DNA of 64,000 bases from Chromobacterium sinusclupearum (GCF_002902845.1 NZ_PPTF01000015.1:1-64000), one strand, 5' to 3'. Positions 44,296 through 53,064 are shown, numbered from the stretch's first letter. Made by a program: numbers and translations. The notes: a model not told the origin generated them from the sequence alone.

Positions 44296-45563
44296 TGTTC
44301 TACCTGTAAATCCCGCTTCACTGCGGCGGCCGCGGCTACGCCGCTGCGCACCGCGCCCTCCAGTGTCGCCGGGTAATCGGGATGCACCCAATCCCCGGCC
44401 AGATAAACTCCCGGCCACGCAGCGCGAGTACCCGGCCTCATCAGGCCGATCTCGCTGGCAAACGTGGCGCGCTTCTCCACAATCACTTGGCTCTGGCAAG
44501 GCTCGCCCAGCCAGGGCGCCAAACGGCGCGCATCGGCCGCCACCGCATGGACCAGCTCCTGAGCCGGCGGCAGCGCGGCGGGCGCGCTGATCACAGCGGC
44601 CAGCCAACCGGCCTCGCCGCACAGCGCCTCGCGATCGAACAACCAGTCCGCCGTGCCGCCGCTGACGCCCATCATCGGCGCCGGCAAGCGCGGCGAGCGG
44701 TCGAAGCGCAGATACACCGTGGCGATGGGGCAATATCGGTAGGCGGCTACCGACTCCCGCAGGGCCGGCTCGGCCAGCAAAGCCTTGGCATGATATGGCG
44801 CCACCGCGACGATCACAGCATCATACTCCGTACCGTCCACCTGCGGCCTGCCATCCTTCATTTCCACCGATGCCACGCGCTCGCCGGCCCGCAACGCCGC
44901 GCCGCGCTCGCCCAGCCAGCGCCAGGCGGGATCGGGAAACAGCGCGGACAGATCAAGCGCCGGCAGCAAGAGATCGCTGGCCTCGCGGGCGGCGCCCAGG
45001 CTGTCGCGCAAGACGGCGGCCAGCACCCGCATCGATGCCCGCGGCAGCGGCGTATTCAGCGCCGACGCCACCAAGGGCTGCCAGAAGTCGCGGCGCAAGC
45101 CCGCGCTTTGCCCCTGCTCCGCCAACCAGGCGTCCACGCTCAAGTCGTGTTCTAAACGGTATCCCGAGCGCCGCAATCCATCCAGCGCGCGCGCCAGTTT
45201 CCACTTGTCCGTCCAGGACACGCCGCGCGCCAGCAGCAGTCCAGCCGCCACATGCAGCGGCGCCGGCAGTTGCGGGCAGCGCAGACGCAAGCCGCCATCG
45301 CGCAGCCACTGCATGGGCAGCCGCCGCAAAGCGCTTTCCGGGCTGACGCCTACAGTCCGCATCAGGCGCAAGCATTCTGCATAAGCGCCCAGCAGAATGT
45401 GCTGACCATTGTCAAACCTGGCGCCATCTTTGCCGGCGCACCGCGCCCGCCCGCCGGGATCGCGCCCGGCCTCGTACACGGTCAGGTCCGCCCAGCCGGC
45501 CAGCTCTACCGCCGCGGCGAGGCCGGCCCAGCCGGCGCCCACCACCGCCACTCTCGGTTTCAC
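44292..45563 (-). CDS. hpnE: Hydroxysqualene dehydroxylase HpnE
   Basis: HpnE is an FAD enzyme that removes the hydroxyl group of hydroxysqualene to give squalene. The 423 residues begin with a dinucleotide-binding motif (VAVVGAGWAGLAAAVEL) and the GGRARCAGKDG segment of the amine-oxidase superfamily, and end with GVYLAGDWVHPDYPATLEGAVRSG. I choose GTG 45563, which overlaps the hpnD stop (GTGA); another GTG at 45602 is possible. It completes the hpnCDE squalene route. Confidence 0.93.
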   Translation of the reverse strand: MKPRVAVVGAGWAGLAAAVELAGWADLTVYEAGRDPGGRARCAGKDGARFDNGQHILLGAYAECLRLMRTVGVSPESALRRLPMQWLRDGGLRLRCPQLPAPLHVAAGLLLARGVSWTDKWKLARALDGLRRSGYRLEHDLSVDAWLAEQGQSAGLRRDFWQPLVASALNTPLPRASMRVLAAVLRDSLGAAREASDLLLPALDLSALFPDPAWRWLGERGAALRAGERVASVEMKDGRPQVDGTEYDAVIVAVAPYHAKALLAEPALRESVAAYRYCPIATVYLRFDRSPRLPAPMMGVSGGTADWLFDREALCGEAGWLAAVISAPAALPPAQELVHAVAADARRLAPWLGEPCQSQVIVEKRATFASEIGLMRPGTRAAWPGVYLAGDWVHPDYPATLEGAVRSGVAAAAAVKRDLQVEQ

Positions 45564-46405
45564 GGCTTGTAGCCGAAGGTCCAGGTTTTCCAGGCCAGCC
45601 ACAGCTTGCGGCCGGTTCCCAGCGATAGGCGCTGGTTCAGCACTTTGGCAGGACCATCCTGCCGGATTTCCTTCAGCGTGGCGCGGTAGATCGCCGCCAT
45701 CAGCAGGCCGGGCCGCTGCGACTTGCGGTCTTCCGCCGGCAGCAAATCCCAGGCCTTGCGGTATTGCTCTTGCGCCCGTTCGATCTGGAAGGCCATCAGC
45801 GCCTGGAATGCCTCGCTCTCCTCGTAATGCAGGATGTCCATCGCCGGGCAGTTGAAACGCTGCAGCTCATCCATCGGCAGATAGATGCGGTCGCGCCGGG
45901 CGTCCTCGCCCACGTCGCGGATGATGTTGGTCAGCTGGAAAGCCACGCCCAGTTCATGAGCGTACTCCAGTGTGCGTTCGTCGCGGTAGCCGAAGATGCG
46001 GGCGGCCAGCTGCCCCACCACGCCGGCCACGCGGTGGCAATACAGCAGCAGGTCCTGGTAGCGCTGATAGCGCACCATGTGCAGGTCCATCTCCATGCCG
46101 TCTATGATCTCTTCCAGCTGCGACTGCGGCAGCTGGAAGGCTTTCAGGTGCGGCTGCAGCGCGCGCATCACCGGATGGTCTACCTGGCCCAGATACGCCC
46201 GGCCTACCTCGCCGCGCCACCAGGCCAGCTTGGCCTTGGCCACGTTCAGGTCCTGGCATTCGTCTACCGCGTCGTCCACCTCGCGGCAGAAGGCGTACAG
46301 CGCGGTGATGGCGCGCCGCCGCTCTGCCGGCAGAAAACGGAAGCTGTAATAGAAACTGGAGCCGCTGGACGCGGCCTTGTCCTCGCAATACTGATCCGGC
46401 GTCAC
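45560..46405 (-). CDS. hpnD: Presqualene diphosphate synthase HpnD
   Basis: HpnD condenses two farnesyl diphosphates to presqualene diphosphate. The 281 residues contain both aspartate-rich Mg-binding motifs of squalene/phytoene synthases: DDAVDE (near 44-49) and NIIRDVGED (near 169-177). SFYYSFRFLPAERR is the family opening. It lies between hpnC, 64 bases upstream, and hpnE, which overlaps it. Confidence 0.95.
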   Translation of the reverse strand: MTPDQYCEDKAASSGSSFYYSFRFLPAERRRAITALYAFCREVDDAVDECQDLNVAKAKLAWWRGEVGRAYLGQVDHPVMRALQPHLKAFQLPQSQLEEIIDGMEMDLHMVRYQRYQDLLLYCHRVAGVVGQLAARIFGYRDERTLEYAHELGVAFQLTNIIRDVGEDARRDRIYLPMDELQRFNCPAMDILHYEESEAFQALMAFQIERAQEQYRKAWDLLPAEDRKSQRPGLLMAAIYRATLKEIRQDGPAKVLNQRLSLGTGRKLWLAWKTWTFGYKP

Positions 46406-46469
46406 GCGCCTCTCCCAAAACTGTCGCCGGACTTTGCCGGCGGGATTCCGTAGTTTGCGTCGCGCCGGC

Positions 46470-47282
46470 TCATTTGCCCCGGCACGCCCGCCATATCATG
46501 TATGCCCAATCGCGACCCTTCAGCTTCGGCCGCTGGCGGAACACGTCGCCTTCGCTGGCATGCAGCTTTTGCAGGATGCGCTCGCCGCCCATCACGATCA
46601 GCCGCAACTCCAGCCCCAGCCGGCCGCGCAGGGTCCGCCCCAGCGGCGCGCCGGCCTGCAGCATCTTGCGCGCCCGCTCCACCTGATACAGCATCAGCGC
46701 GCGCCATTTGGCGTCGCAAAGGCCGGCCGCGATCTGCGCCTCCCTCACGCCAAAGCGCGCCAGATCTTCCTGCGGCAGATAGACCCGGTTCTTTTGCCAA
46801 TCGATCGCCACATCCTGCCAAAAGTTGATCAGTTGCAGCGCGGTGCAAATGCCGTCGGACTGCGCCAGGCTGCGCGGATCGGTTTCGCCGTACAGCGCCA
46901 GCATCAACCGCCCCACCGGATTGGCAGATCGGCGGCAATAGTCCACCAATTCGCCAAAGCTCTGGTAACGCGTCTTGCCCACATCCTGCCGGAAAGCCGA
47001 CAGCAGGTCGCGGAACGGTTGCAGCGGCAAGGCATGCTCGGCGATGGCCACCGCCAGCGGCGCCATCAGCGCGATCCGCGGCGGCTCGCCGACGGCGATG
47101 CGGTCCAGATCGGCTTCCAGCCTGTCCAGCTCGGCCAGCCGCGTCGCTGAGTCGGCATCGCCTTCGTCCGCCACGTCGTCGGCGTAGCGGGCGAAATGAT
47201 AGATGGCGTGCACCGCCCGCCGCATCTTTCGCGGCAGCAGGATGGAACCCACCGGGAAATTCTCGTAATGGCCAACCGACAT
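46470..47282 (-). CDS. hpnC: Hydroxysqualene synthase HpnC
   Basis: HpnC converts presqualene diphosphate to hydroxysqualene. The 270-residue protein has the squalene-synthase fold with DDVADE (near 35-40) and NFWQDVAIDW (near 162-171). The order hpnC-hpnD-hpnE is that of bacterial hopanoid loci. Squalene-hopene cyclase is not in this window, so the product (hopanoid or squalene itself) depends on genes elsewhere. Confidence 0.95.
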   Translation of the reverse strand: MSVGHYENFPVGSILLPRKMRRAVHAIYHFARYADDVADEGDADSATRLAELDRLEADLDRIAVGEPPRIALMAPLAVAIAEHALPLQPFRDLLSAFRQDVGKTRYQSFGELVDYCRRSANPVGRLMLALYGETDPRSLAQSDGICTALQLINFWQDVAIDWQKNRVYLPQEDLARFGVREAQIAAGLCDAKWRALMLYQVERARKMLQAGAPLGRTLRGRLGLELRLIVMGGERILQKLHASEGDVFRQRPKLKGRDWAYMIWRACRGK

Positions 47283-47428
47283 TGCCGCCTCTCAAACCGA
47301 TTCCGGCTGCGGATTATAACCGAGCCAGCGTGACAGCGTCCCGCGCGCTGACAATGCCATGCTCGATCCCGCCGAAACATGCCAAATCAGCTTGCGCTGG
47401 CATTTTTCACTTTTGTGACGGCAGGGTA

Positions 47429-47457
47429 TTTACAAGCCGCAAAGAGACGCATAGAAT
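47429..47457 (+). promoter_or_regulatory. Promoter of the single tRNA-Ala gene
   Basis: TTTACA (47429-47434), 17 bases, TAGAAT (47452-47457), about 30 bases before the mature tRNA. Confidence 0.7.
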
Positions 47458-47488
47458 GCCCAGCACTGTGAACGCAGCGACATCCAAC

Positions 47489-47564
<76 letters not shown>

Positions 47565-47583
47565 CTCGACTGCTTCACCAAAC

Positions 47584-47613
47584 AAAAAAGCCTGCGCAAG
47601 CAGGCTTTTTTGC
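47584..47613 (+). terminator. Terminator of tRNA-Ala copy 1
   Basis: AGCCTGC-GCAA-GCAGGCT stem followed by TTTTT, 24 bases after CCA. Confidence 0.9.
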
Positions 47614-47653
47614 ATTCCAGCGCCAGGAAGCCGCCGACGGCGGCCCCTTGCGC

Positions 47654-48421
47654 TCAAATCTGCACCAAATCCCTCGCCCCGGCAGTCAGCGTGGAGACAT
47701 ATTCGGCCGTGCGCGGCTGGCGCGGCGCGCCGAATATCTGGGACGCGCTGCCCGCCTCGACGACGCGGCCATGCTCCAAGAACACGACATCGCGCGCCAC
47801 GCTGGCCGCCAGGCGCAGATCGTGCGTCGCCATCAGCATGGTGACGCCCTCGGCCGCCAGCTGGCGCAGCACCGCCACCACTTCCGCCGCCAGCTCCGGG
47901 TCCAGCGCCGATGTCGGTTCGTCGCACAACAACAGCCGCGGCGACGGCGCCAGGGCGCGGGCAATGGCCACCCGCTGCTGCTGGCCGCCAGACAGGGTAG
48001 ACGGCCAGGCGTCAGCCTTGTGAGCCATGCCCACCTTGTCCAACAGTTCGCGCGCGCGCTGTTCCGCCTGCTGGCGCGGCCAGCGCTGCACGGTCAGCAG
48101 GCCTTCCATCACATTTTGCAGTACCGTCTGATGCGGAAACAGCTGGAAGCTCTGGAACACCATGCCGGTCGCCCGCCGCATCCGCAGCACCGCCTCGCGT
48201 GACAGCTTGCGACCCGGTGTAAAGCTCAAGGCATCGCCGGCCAGCTCCAGGCTGCCGGCATCCGGCACCTCCAGCAGGTTGACGCAGCGCAGCAGCGTGC
48301 TCTTGCCGCTGCCGGACGGGCCGATCAGCGCGGTGACGCCGCCCTCGGACAGGGTCAGGCTCACCCCGTCCAGCACCCGGTGGCCATCAAAGGATTTGAC
48401 GATATCGTTCAGCTTGATCAT
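47654..48421 (-). CDS. Polar amino acid (probably cystine) ABC transporter, ATP-binding protein
   Basis: A 255-residue ABC ATPase. Walker A GPSGSGKS is at 34-41, the signature LSGGQQQRVAIARAL near 137-151, Walker B LLLCDEPTSALDP near 158-170, and the H-loop ATHDL near 199. It belongs to the GlnQ/TcyC-type amino acid importers. It overlaps the permease gene upstream and forms an operon with it and the binding protein. Confidence 0.94.
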   Translation of the reverse strand: MIKLNDIVKSFDGHRVLDGVSLTLSEGGVTALIGPSGSGKSTLLRCVNLLEVPDAGSLELAGDALSFTPGRKLSREAVLRMRRATGMVFQSFQLFPHQTVLQNVMEGLLTVQRWPRQQAEQRARELLDKVGMAHKADAWPSTLSGGQQQRVAIARALAPSPRLLLCDEPTSALDPELAAEVVAVLRQLAAEGVTMLMATHDLRLAASVARDVVFLEHGRVVEAGSASQIFGAPRQPRTAEYVSTLTAGARDLVQI

Positions 48422-49098
48422 GTCGCCGCTCCCACGGGCGCCACATGGCGGTCAAAACGTTTTTCCAGACGCTCTTGCAGCCAGGTCAACACCGTACTCA
48501 GCATCAGGTATAGAAAAGCCGCCTCAAGATACAGTACCAGCGGCTCGTAAGTGGTGGCGGCAATCCGCTGCGCCGCCTGGAACATCTCCGGCACCGTCAA
48601 TACGGCCGCCAGCGAGGTATCCTTTACCAGCGAGATAAAGGAGTTGGCCAGCGGCGGCACCGCCACCCGGCTCGCCTGCGGCAGGATGGTGCGGCGCATC
48701 GCCTGCGACCAGCTCATGCCCAGCGAATACGCCGCCTCCCACTGCGCCTTCGGCACCGAGACGATGGCCGCCCGTATCACTTCCGAGGTATACGCGCCGA
48801 CGCTGAGCACGAAGCCAAGCAGCGCCGCTGGAAACGGATCAAACACGATGCCGACGCGCGGCAAGCCGTAGAAGATCACGAACAGCTGCACCAGCAAGGG
48901 CGTGCCGCGCACCAGCCAGGAATAAGCGCGCACCAACAGCACCAACGGGCGCGGGCCAAACAGCCGGATCAAGGCCACCACCAGGCCCAAGGCCAAGCCA
49001 CCGACAAAAGACAGCAAGGTCAGCGGCACGGTGAACACCAGCCCGGCATAAATAAGCGACGGCAGCGAATCCGCCATCAACTGCAACCACGAAGGCAT
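48418..49098 (-). CDS. Polar amino acid (probably cystine) ABC transporter, permease
   Basis: A 226-residue inner-membrane permease of the HisM/TcyB type with about five membrane segments. The EAA loop, which contacts the ATPase, is EAAYSLGMSWSQAMRRTILPQ. GAGGAGG before ATG 49098 fixes the start. One permease gene is enough for a homodimeric importer of the FliY-YecS-YecC kind. It lies between the binding protein and the ATPase genes. Confidence 0.94.
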   Translation of the reverse strand: MPSWLQLMADSLPSLIYAGLVFTVPLTLLSFVGGLALGLVVALIRLFGPRPLVLLVRAYSWLVRGTPLLVQLFVIFYGLPRVGIVFDPFPAALLGFVLSVGAYTSEVIRAAIVSVPKAQWEAAYSLGMSWSQAMRRTILPQASRVAVPPLANSFISLVKDTSLAAVLTVPEMFQAAQRIAATTYEPLVLYLEAAFLYLMLSTVLTWLQERLEKRFDRHVAPVGAAT

Positions 49099-49111
49099 CG
49101 CTCCTCCTCAA

Positions 49112-49876
49112 TCAGCGCGACACGTCGGCGCCGAAGTATTTGTGCGAAATCTTCTGATACGTGCCGTCAGCCTTGATCGACGCCAGCGCCTTGTCGATGG
49201 CGGCCTTCAATTCCGGATTGCCCTTGCGCAACAGCACGGCGGACGCGTCGCCATTCGCCTCGGTAGCGGCTACTTTCAGGCGTGACTTGGGCTGCTTCTT
49301 CTTGAAATCGAGGAAGGACAGGCTGTCGTTGATGGTGGTTTCCACGCGGCCGGACTCCAGCAGCGCGACGGATTCATTGAAGCCCTGAGTCGGCACCACC
49401 TCCGCGCCATAGCGCTGCGCCAGCTTGCCGAAATTGCTGGTCAGGGTATTGGCGGACTTGCGGCCCTTCAAGTCTTCAAAGCGCTTGATGTCGCGATTGT
49501 CGTCGCGCACGATCAACACCGCCTTGGACACGATGTACGGCTCGGAGAAATCGTATTTGGCCTTGCGCGCATCGGTGACGGCCACCTCGTTGATCACGAC
49601 GTCGTAACGCTTGACGTCCAGGCCGGCGATCAAGCCATCCCACTTGCCCTCGACGAATTGCGGCTTGACGCCCAGACGCTTGGCGATGGCCTGGCCGATT
49701 TCGACATCAAAACCGGTCAGTTCGCCGGAAGCATTGTGATAAGTAAACGGGGCATACGTGCCTTCGGTGCCGATCTTCAACACGCCAGCCTTGCGGATAT
49801 CGGCCAGATCGTCAGCGTGCGCAAAAGCGGCGGCCAAAGACAGACCAAGAATCAGTGCGGCATTCAGTTTTTTCAT
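49112..49876 (-). CDS. Polar amino acid (probably cystine) ABC transporter, substrate-binding protein
   Basis: A 254-residue periplasmic binding protein. A signal peptide (MKKLNAALILGLSLAAAFAHA) precedes the type 2 solute-binding fold: VLKIGTEGTYAPFTYHN, GFDVEIGQAIAKRLG, WDGLIAGLDVKRYDVV and the hinge region. These match FliY/TcyA cystine-binding proteins best, but the ligand is inferred. ATG 49876 is set by the signal peptide and a GGAGA site. Confidence 0.93.
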   Translation of the reverse strand: MKKLNAALILGLSLAAAFAHADDLADIRKAGVLKIGTEGTYAPFTYHNASGELTGFDVEIGQAIAKRLGVKPQFVEGKWDGLIAGLDVKRYDVVINEVAVTDARKAKYDFSEPYIVSKAVLIVRDDNRDIKRFEDLKGRKSANTLTSNFGKLAQRYGAEVVPTQGFNESVALLESGRVETTINDSLSFLDFKKKQPKSRLKVAATEANGDASAVLLRKGNPELKAAIDKALASIKADGTYQKISHKYFGADVSR

Positions 49877-50183
49877 TGTCGAATCTCCATCGTTGCTCAG
49901 TGTCTTCCGGCAGCATGGGCCGGCCATGGCGACACCTTAACAGCGGCAATGTTAGAATACTAAGTAATATTATTTTAGATTTATATTCTTTATTGAAATA
50001 TAAATACCCAAAATGCCTCCTCGTGTCGCGCGCCGCACTTCATTCGCCAGTCAAAATGGGTAATTTCTGCATATTTTCGAAATATTTTCACAAAACGCTT
50101 GCACGCCCAAATTGGTCCGGGTATAGTTCGCCTCCTGTCGAGACCCAACGGTCAAAAGCGAAAGCGAAATCGACAGATTATGT
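49877..50183. other. A/T-rich intergenic region with promoters
   Basis: No gene is supported. The part at 49950-50030 is strikingly A/T-rich and probably holds the transporter operon promoter on the minus strand. The right part holds the tRNA-array promoter on the plus strand. Confidence 0.6.
50099..50127 (+). promoter_or_regulatory. Strong sigma-70 promoter of the tRNA array
   Basis: TTGCAC (50099-50104), 17 bases, TATAGT (50122-50127), about 50 bases before the first mature tRNA. Confidence 0.85.
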
Positions 50184-50259
<76 letters not shown>

Positions 50260-50266
50260 AAATTTA

Positions 50267-50342
50267 GTCCCCATCGTCTAGAGGCCTAGGACACCGCCCT
50301 TTCACGGCGATAACCGGGGTTCGAATCCCCGTGGGGACGCCA
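50267..50342 (+). tRNA. tRNA-Glu (anticodon TTC), copy 1
   Basis: A 76-nt cloverleaf with acceptor GTCCCCA/TGGGGAC, anticodon loop CTTTCAC giving TTC, T-loop GTTCGAATC and encoded CCA. The outermost anticodon-stem pair is C-A rather than C-G. It starts 7 bases after tRNA-Ala copy 2. Confidence 0.96.
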
Positions 50343-50353
50343 TAGTTTCATGT

Positions 50354-50429
<76 letters not shown>

Positions 50430-50448
50430 CAATACAATTAGGACGTAT

Positions 50449-50524
50449 GTCCCCATCGTCTAGAGGCCTAGGACACCGCCCTTTCACGGCGATAACCGGG
50501 GTTCGAATCCCCGTGGGGACGCCA
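50449..50524 (+). tRNA. tRNA-Glu (anticodon TTC), copy 2
   Basis: Identical to the tRNA-Glu at 50267, including the unusual C-A pair in the anticodon stem. Confidence 0.96.
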
Positions 50525-50533
50525 GCGAATACT

Positions 50534-50609
<76 letters not shown>

Positions 50610-50613
50610 GTTA

Positions 50614-50646
50614 AAAAGCCGAAATCTTGAGATTTCGGCTTTTTTC
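50614..50646 (+). terminator. Terminator of the tRNA array
   Basis: AGCCGAAATCT-TG-AGATTTCGGCT stem followed by TTTTTT, immediately after tRNA-Ala copy 4. Confidence 0.92.
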
Positions 50647-50723
50647 TTTTTATTTCCCCTAAAAAGCTCAAAACAAAAATCGGCGTGCTTTGACGCCGAT
50701 TTTACCCGCCCCGCCGCCCCGCA

Positions 50724-51434
50724 TCAACGCGCCGTTCGCCGCAGCTGCCCAACCAGGTCGGCCAGCTTGCCGGCGTAGCCCGGATCGCTGGCATAGCCGC
50801 CGCTCGCCAAACCCCGGGCAAACGCCTGCGCATCGCCGCCAACGCCCAACGCCGCGCGATAGCGAGGATTGCTCGCCAACAACCTGGCGTAGTCGTCAAA
50901 AGCGGCTTGGTAATCGGGATAAGCCCGGAACGACTCCACCCGGGATTGTTTTTGCCCATCCGCGAATTCCGTGGTCAGCGCCGCCGCGACGCCGCCGCGC
51001 CAGCGCGAGTCGGCCTTGATGCCAAACAGATTATGGCTATTGCCGCCATTCGCCAACGTCAACGGCTTGCGCCCCCAGCCCGACTCCAGCGCCGCCTGCG
51101 CCAGCACGATGTCCGGCGTGACGCCCAGCCTCGCCGCAGCCGCCTGCGCATACGGCCTCATCTCCTCAAGAAAAGCCTGCCTGTCAGGCGAAACCGCAGC
51201 CGCATCCACCCGACCCGCAGCCTGCAATTGCTGCTTCAAGCGCCAGGCTTCCGGCGTCAATTGCGCAGCCGCACCCGGCTCGCCATTGGCGATGAAACGT
51301 TCCACCTCGCGGCGCAAACCAGAAAACTGCTCGGCGAATCCTGCGCCGCCGCCCGGCAAGTCCAGCGGCAAGGCGACGGACTCGGCCAAGGGCGAGTCAA
51401 AACCGGCCGCTCGCTCACTGCGCTGCGTAAACAT
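50724..51434 (-). CDS. FlgJ-type flagellar muramidase without rod-cap domain
   Basis: A 236-residue glucosaminidase/muramidase of the kind found in the C-terminal half of FlgJ, which opens peptidoglycan for the flagellar rod. ALESGWG carries the catalytic E117; NLFGIKAD and the late YASDPGYAGKL motifs follow. The N-terminal rod-cap domain of canonical FlgJ is not recognisable in the first 80 residues, so scaffolding would need another protein. GGAGGGGGAG precedes ATG 51434, which overlaps flgN by 20 bases. Last gene of the flgM-flgN operon. Confidence 0.85.
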   Translation of the reverse strand: MFTQRSERAAGFDSPLAESVALPLDLPGGGAGFAEQFSGLRREVERFIANGEPGAAAQLTPEAWRLKQQLQAAGRVDAAAVSPDRQAFLEEMRPYAQAAAARLGVTPDIVLAQAALESGWGRKPLTLANGGNSHNLFGIKADSRWRGGVAAALTTEFADGQKQSRVESFRAYPDYQAAFDDYARLLASNPRYRAALGVGGDAQAFARGLASGGYASDPGYAGKLADLVGQLRRTAR

Positions 51435-51840
51435 CGGACTCCCCCTCCAGCACCCGTCGCAACAGGGCTTGCCGCTGCTGCAATAATTGGCCGTTGCGCA
51501 GATTGCGCTCCCGACACGCGGCAGCCAGCTCGCACAGCCGCCGCCAACGCGCCGCGCCCTGCTCGCGCAGATTTGGCGGCAAGGCATCCAAGAGCGCGCT
51601 CATCGACAATTCGGCGCCGGCAGGCAGCAAATCCCGCACCCATGCCTGACGGGCGTGGCGGCTACGCTCCAGCCTGTCGCACAGCTCGGAAATCCGGCTG
51701 GCGCACGCCTCCAAGCCTGCCGCATCATGGGCTAGCGCGGCCTGAAACTGCGCCTCCAGACTCTCCAATAGCAGCGGATAATCAGCCAGATCCGCTGCTA
51801 TGGTCGTGAACAACTCGCGATAAACCTGCTTTCTATCCAT
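51415..51840 (-). CDS. flgN: FlgN-family flagellar export chaperone (lateral type)
   Basis: A 141-residue helical protein starting MDRKQVYRELFTTIAADL, with the Leu/Arg/Gln-rich coiled-coil pattern of FlgN. FlgN chaperones the hook-filament junction proteins FlgK and FlgL before export. Its ATG shares one base with the flgM stop (TGATG), and it overlaps the muramidase gene. The assignment rests on both the helical pattern and the flgM-flgN neighbourhood seen in Vibrio lateral systems. Confidence 0.8.
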   Translation of the reverse strand: MDRKQVYRELFTTIAADLADYPLLLESLEAQFQAALAHDAAGLEACASRISELCDRLERSRHARQAWVRDLLPAGAELSMSALLDALPPNLREQGAARWRRLCELAAACRERNLRNGQLLQQRQALLRRVLEGESDVYAAQ

Positions 51841-52100
51841 CAACGTCCGCCGTGATATTGCTCGATCAGGCCAGCCAACCGCTGCGGATCGAAGCGCACC
51901 TCGCCGCGCGCCAGCGCGGCGCGCACCGCATCCACCTTGGCCTGGTCGATTTCCGGCATGGCGCGCAGATCGGCGGCCAGCGAGGCGGACGAGTCCTGCG
52001 CCGGCAGCGCGCGCGGCACGGCTTCCGCTGCCGGGCGGTTTTCGGTCTTGAGGTTTGCGGCCTGTTCGCCGCGCCAGGAGGAATGAGGTGAGATCTGCAT
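51840..52100 (-). CDS. flgM: Anti-sigma-28 factor FlgM (lateral type)
   Basis: An 86-residue protein with a disordered N-terminus and a C-terminal sigma-binding region, IDQAKVDAVRAALARGEVRF followed by the helix LAGLIEQYHG, as in FlgM. It holds sigma-28 inactive until the hook-basal body is complete and FlgM is exported. The likely partner is the sigma-28 encoded at 54994. It is the first gene of the flgM-flgN-muramidase operon. Confidence 0.87.
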   Translation of the reverse strand: MQISPHSSWRGEQAANLKTENRPAAEAVPRALPAQDSSASLAADLRAMPEIDQAKVDAVRAALARGEVRFDPQRLAGLIEQYHGGR

Positions 52101-52177
52101 CAGAATGCCTGCTATCCGTATACGGTGTGATACCGATACAAGGCGACGCCAGCGCGCCGAACTTAAGCTGGGAGGGC

Positions 52178-52212
52178 AAAAAGGCCGGCCGCCTCATTGG
52201 CGGCGCGGCCGG
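52178..52212 (-). terminator. Terminator of the Crp/Fnr-type gene
   Basis: A GC-rich stem (CCGCC-AATGA-GGCGG with flanking GGCC pairs) is followed on the minus strand by TTTTTG. Confidence 0.75.
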
Positions 52213-52218
52213 GTCGCG

Positions 52219-52905
52219 TCAGAAGTTTTCCGGCAGCATCTTCAACACCACGATGCGGCGGTTCTCCATGCGGATATAGTGCCCATAGACGAGTTCTTTC
52301 AGGATGCGCGCCACCATCTCGCGCGAGGAGCCGATCTGATCGGCGATTTCCTGCTGCGTCAATTGCTTGCGCAGGATCAGCACGCCGTCTTGCTCCACCA
52401 GCATCTGATTGATCAGGATGCGCACGCGGCCATACACATCGAGCAGGGCCAGGTTGCGCGCCAGCATGGTCATGTGACGCACCAGGGAAACCAGGTAGCG
52501 CATGATGCTGCCGCGCACCATATGGCAGCCCGGCAAGCCATCCTCGCTGTCGAACAACTGGCACAACATGCTGCGGGAGAAGCGCAGCAGCATGCTGTCC
52601 TCGTCGGCCACCACGCTGCTGTTGCGCATGCCGCCGTCGACAAACGACTCCATGCCCAGCATGTCGCCCGGCATGCTGATCTGCAGCACATACTTCTTGC
52701 CGTTCGGCTCCGCCACATAGGCCTGCATGCAGCCGGCGAACAGCAGGTAAACCTCGTCGGAAGCATCGCCTTCCGAGTACAACGCCTCCCCTTTGGCTAG
52801 GCGGATCGTCTCGCCCTCCTCCAGGACCCTATCCAGCTGCTCTTCAGCCAAATGGCCAAACAGCGGCGTCTGCCGCAACATCTGTATTGCTTGTTCTTGT
52901 TTCAT
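52219..52905 (-). CDS. Crp/Fnr-family transcriptional regulator
   Basis: A 231-residue regulator with an N-terminal cyclic-nucleotide-binding-type beta-barrel (about 15-130) and a C-terminal winged helix-turn-helix (LTQQEIADQIGSSREMVARILKEL, about 180-203). The N-terminus lacks the Cys cluster of Fnr. It sits between the two lateral-flagellar transcripts, behind its own A/T-rich promoter and an inverted repeat. It may control these genes or itself. ATG 52905 is preferred, though its Shine-Dalgarno is weak. Confidence 0.9.
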   Translation of the reverse strand: MKQEQAIQMLRQTPLFGHLAEEQLDRVLEEGETIRLAKGEALYSEGDASDEVYLLFAGCMQAYVAEPNGKKYVLQISMPGDMLGMESFVDGGMRNSSVVADEDSMLLRFSRSMLCQLFDSEDGLPGCHMVRGSIMRYLVSLVRHMTMLARNLALLDVYGRVRILINQMLVEQDGVLILRKQLTQQEIADQIGSSREMVARILKELVYGHYIRMENRRIVVLKMLPENF

Positions 52906-52944
52906 CTCGGTAACACGTCCCCGACTCACTGACACCCATCACTG

Positions 52945-52969
52945 AATGTCAAAGTCATTGATTGACATT
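52945..52969. promoter_or_regulatory. Inverted repeat at the Crp/Fnr gene promoter
   Basis: AATGTCAA, 9 bases, TTGACATT: perfect 8-bp arms directly downstream of, and touching, the predicted -10 box. A likely operator for autoregulation. Confidence 0.65.
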
Positions 52970-52994
52970 TTATATTATTGGATATGACTCTCAA
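52967..52994 (-). promoter_or_regulatory. Candidate promoter of the Crp/Fnr gene
   Basis: On the minus strand TTGAGA (52989-52994), 16 bases, TAAAAT (52967-52972), in an A/T-rich stretch. Confidence 0.5.
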
Positions 52995-53064
52995 GTCGTT
53001 ATTCTTATCAACTATTGGGATATTGTAAATAATTTGCTTAAAATTTGTGTGAAATTCTCACAAA

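Noticed and set aside
52101..52170. Possible sigma-28 promoter upstream of flgM (TTAAGTTC and GTCGCC)
   Set aside because: The -35-like part is fair, but the -10 part matches GCCGATAA poorly.
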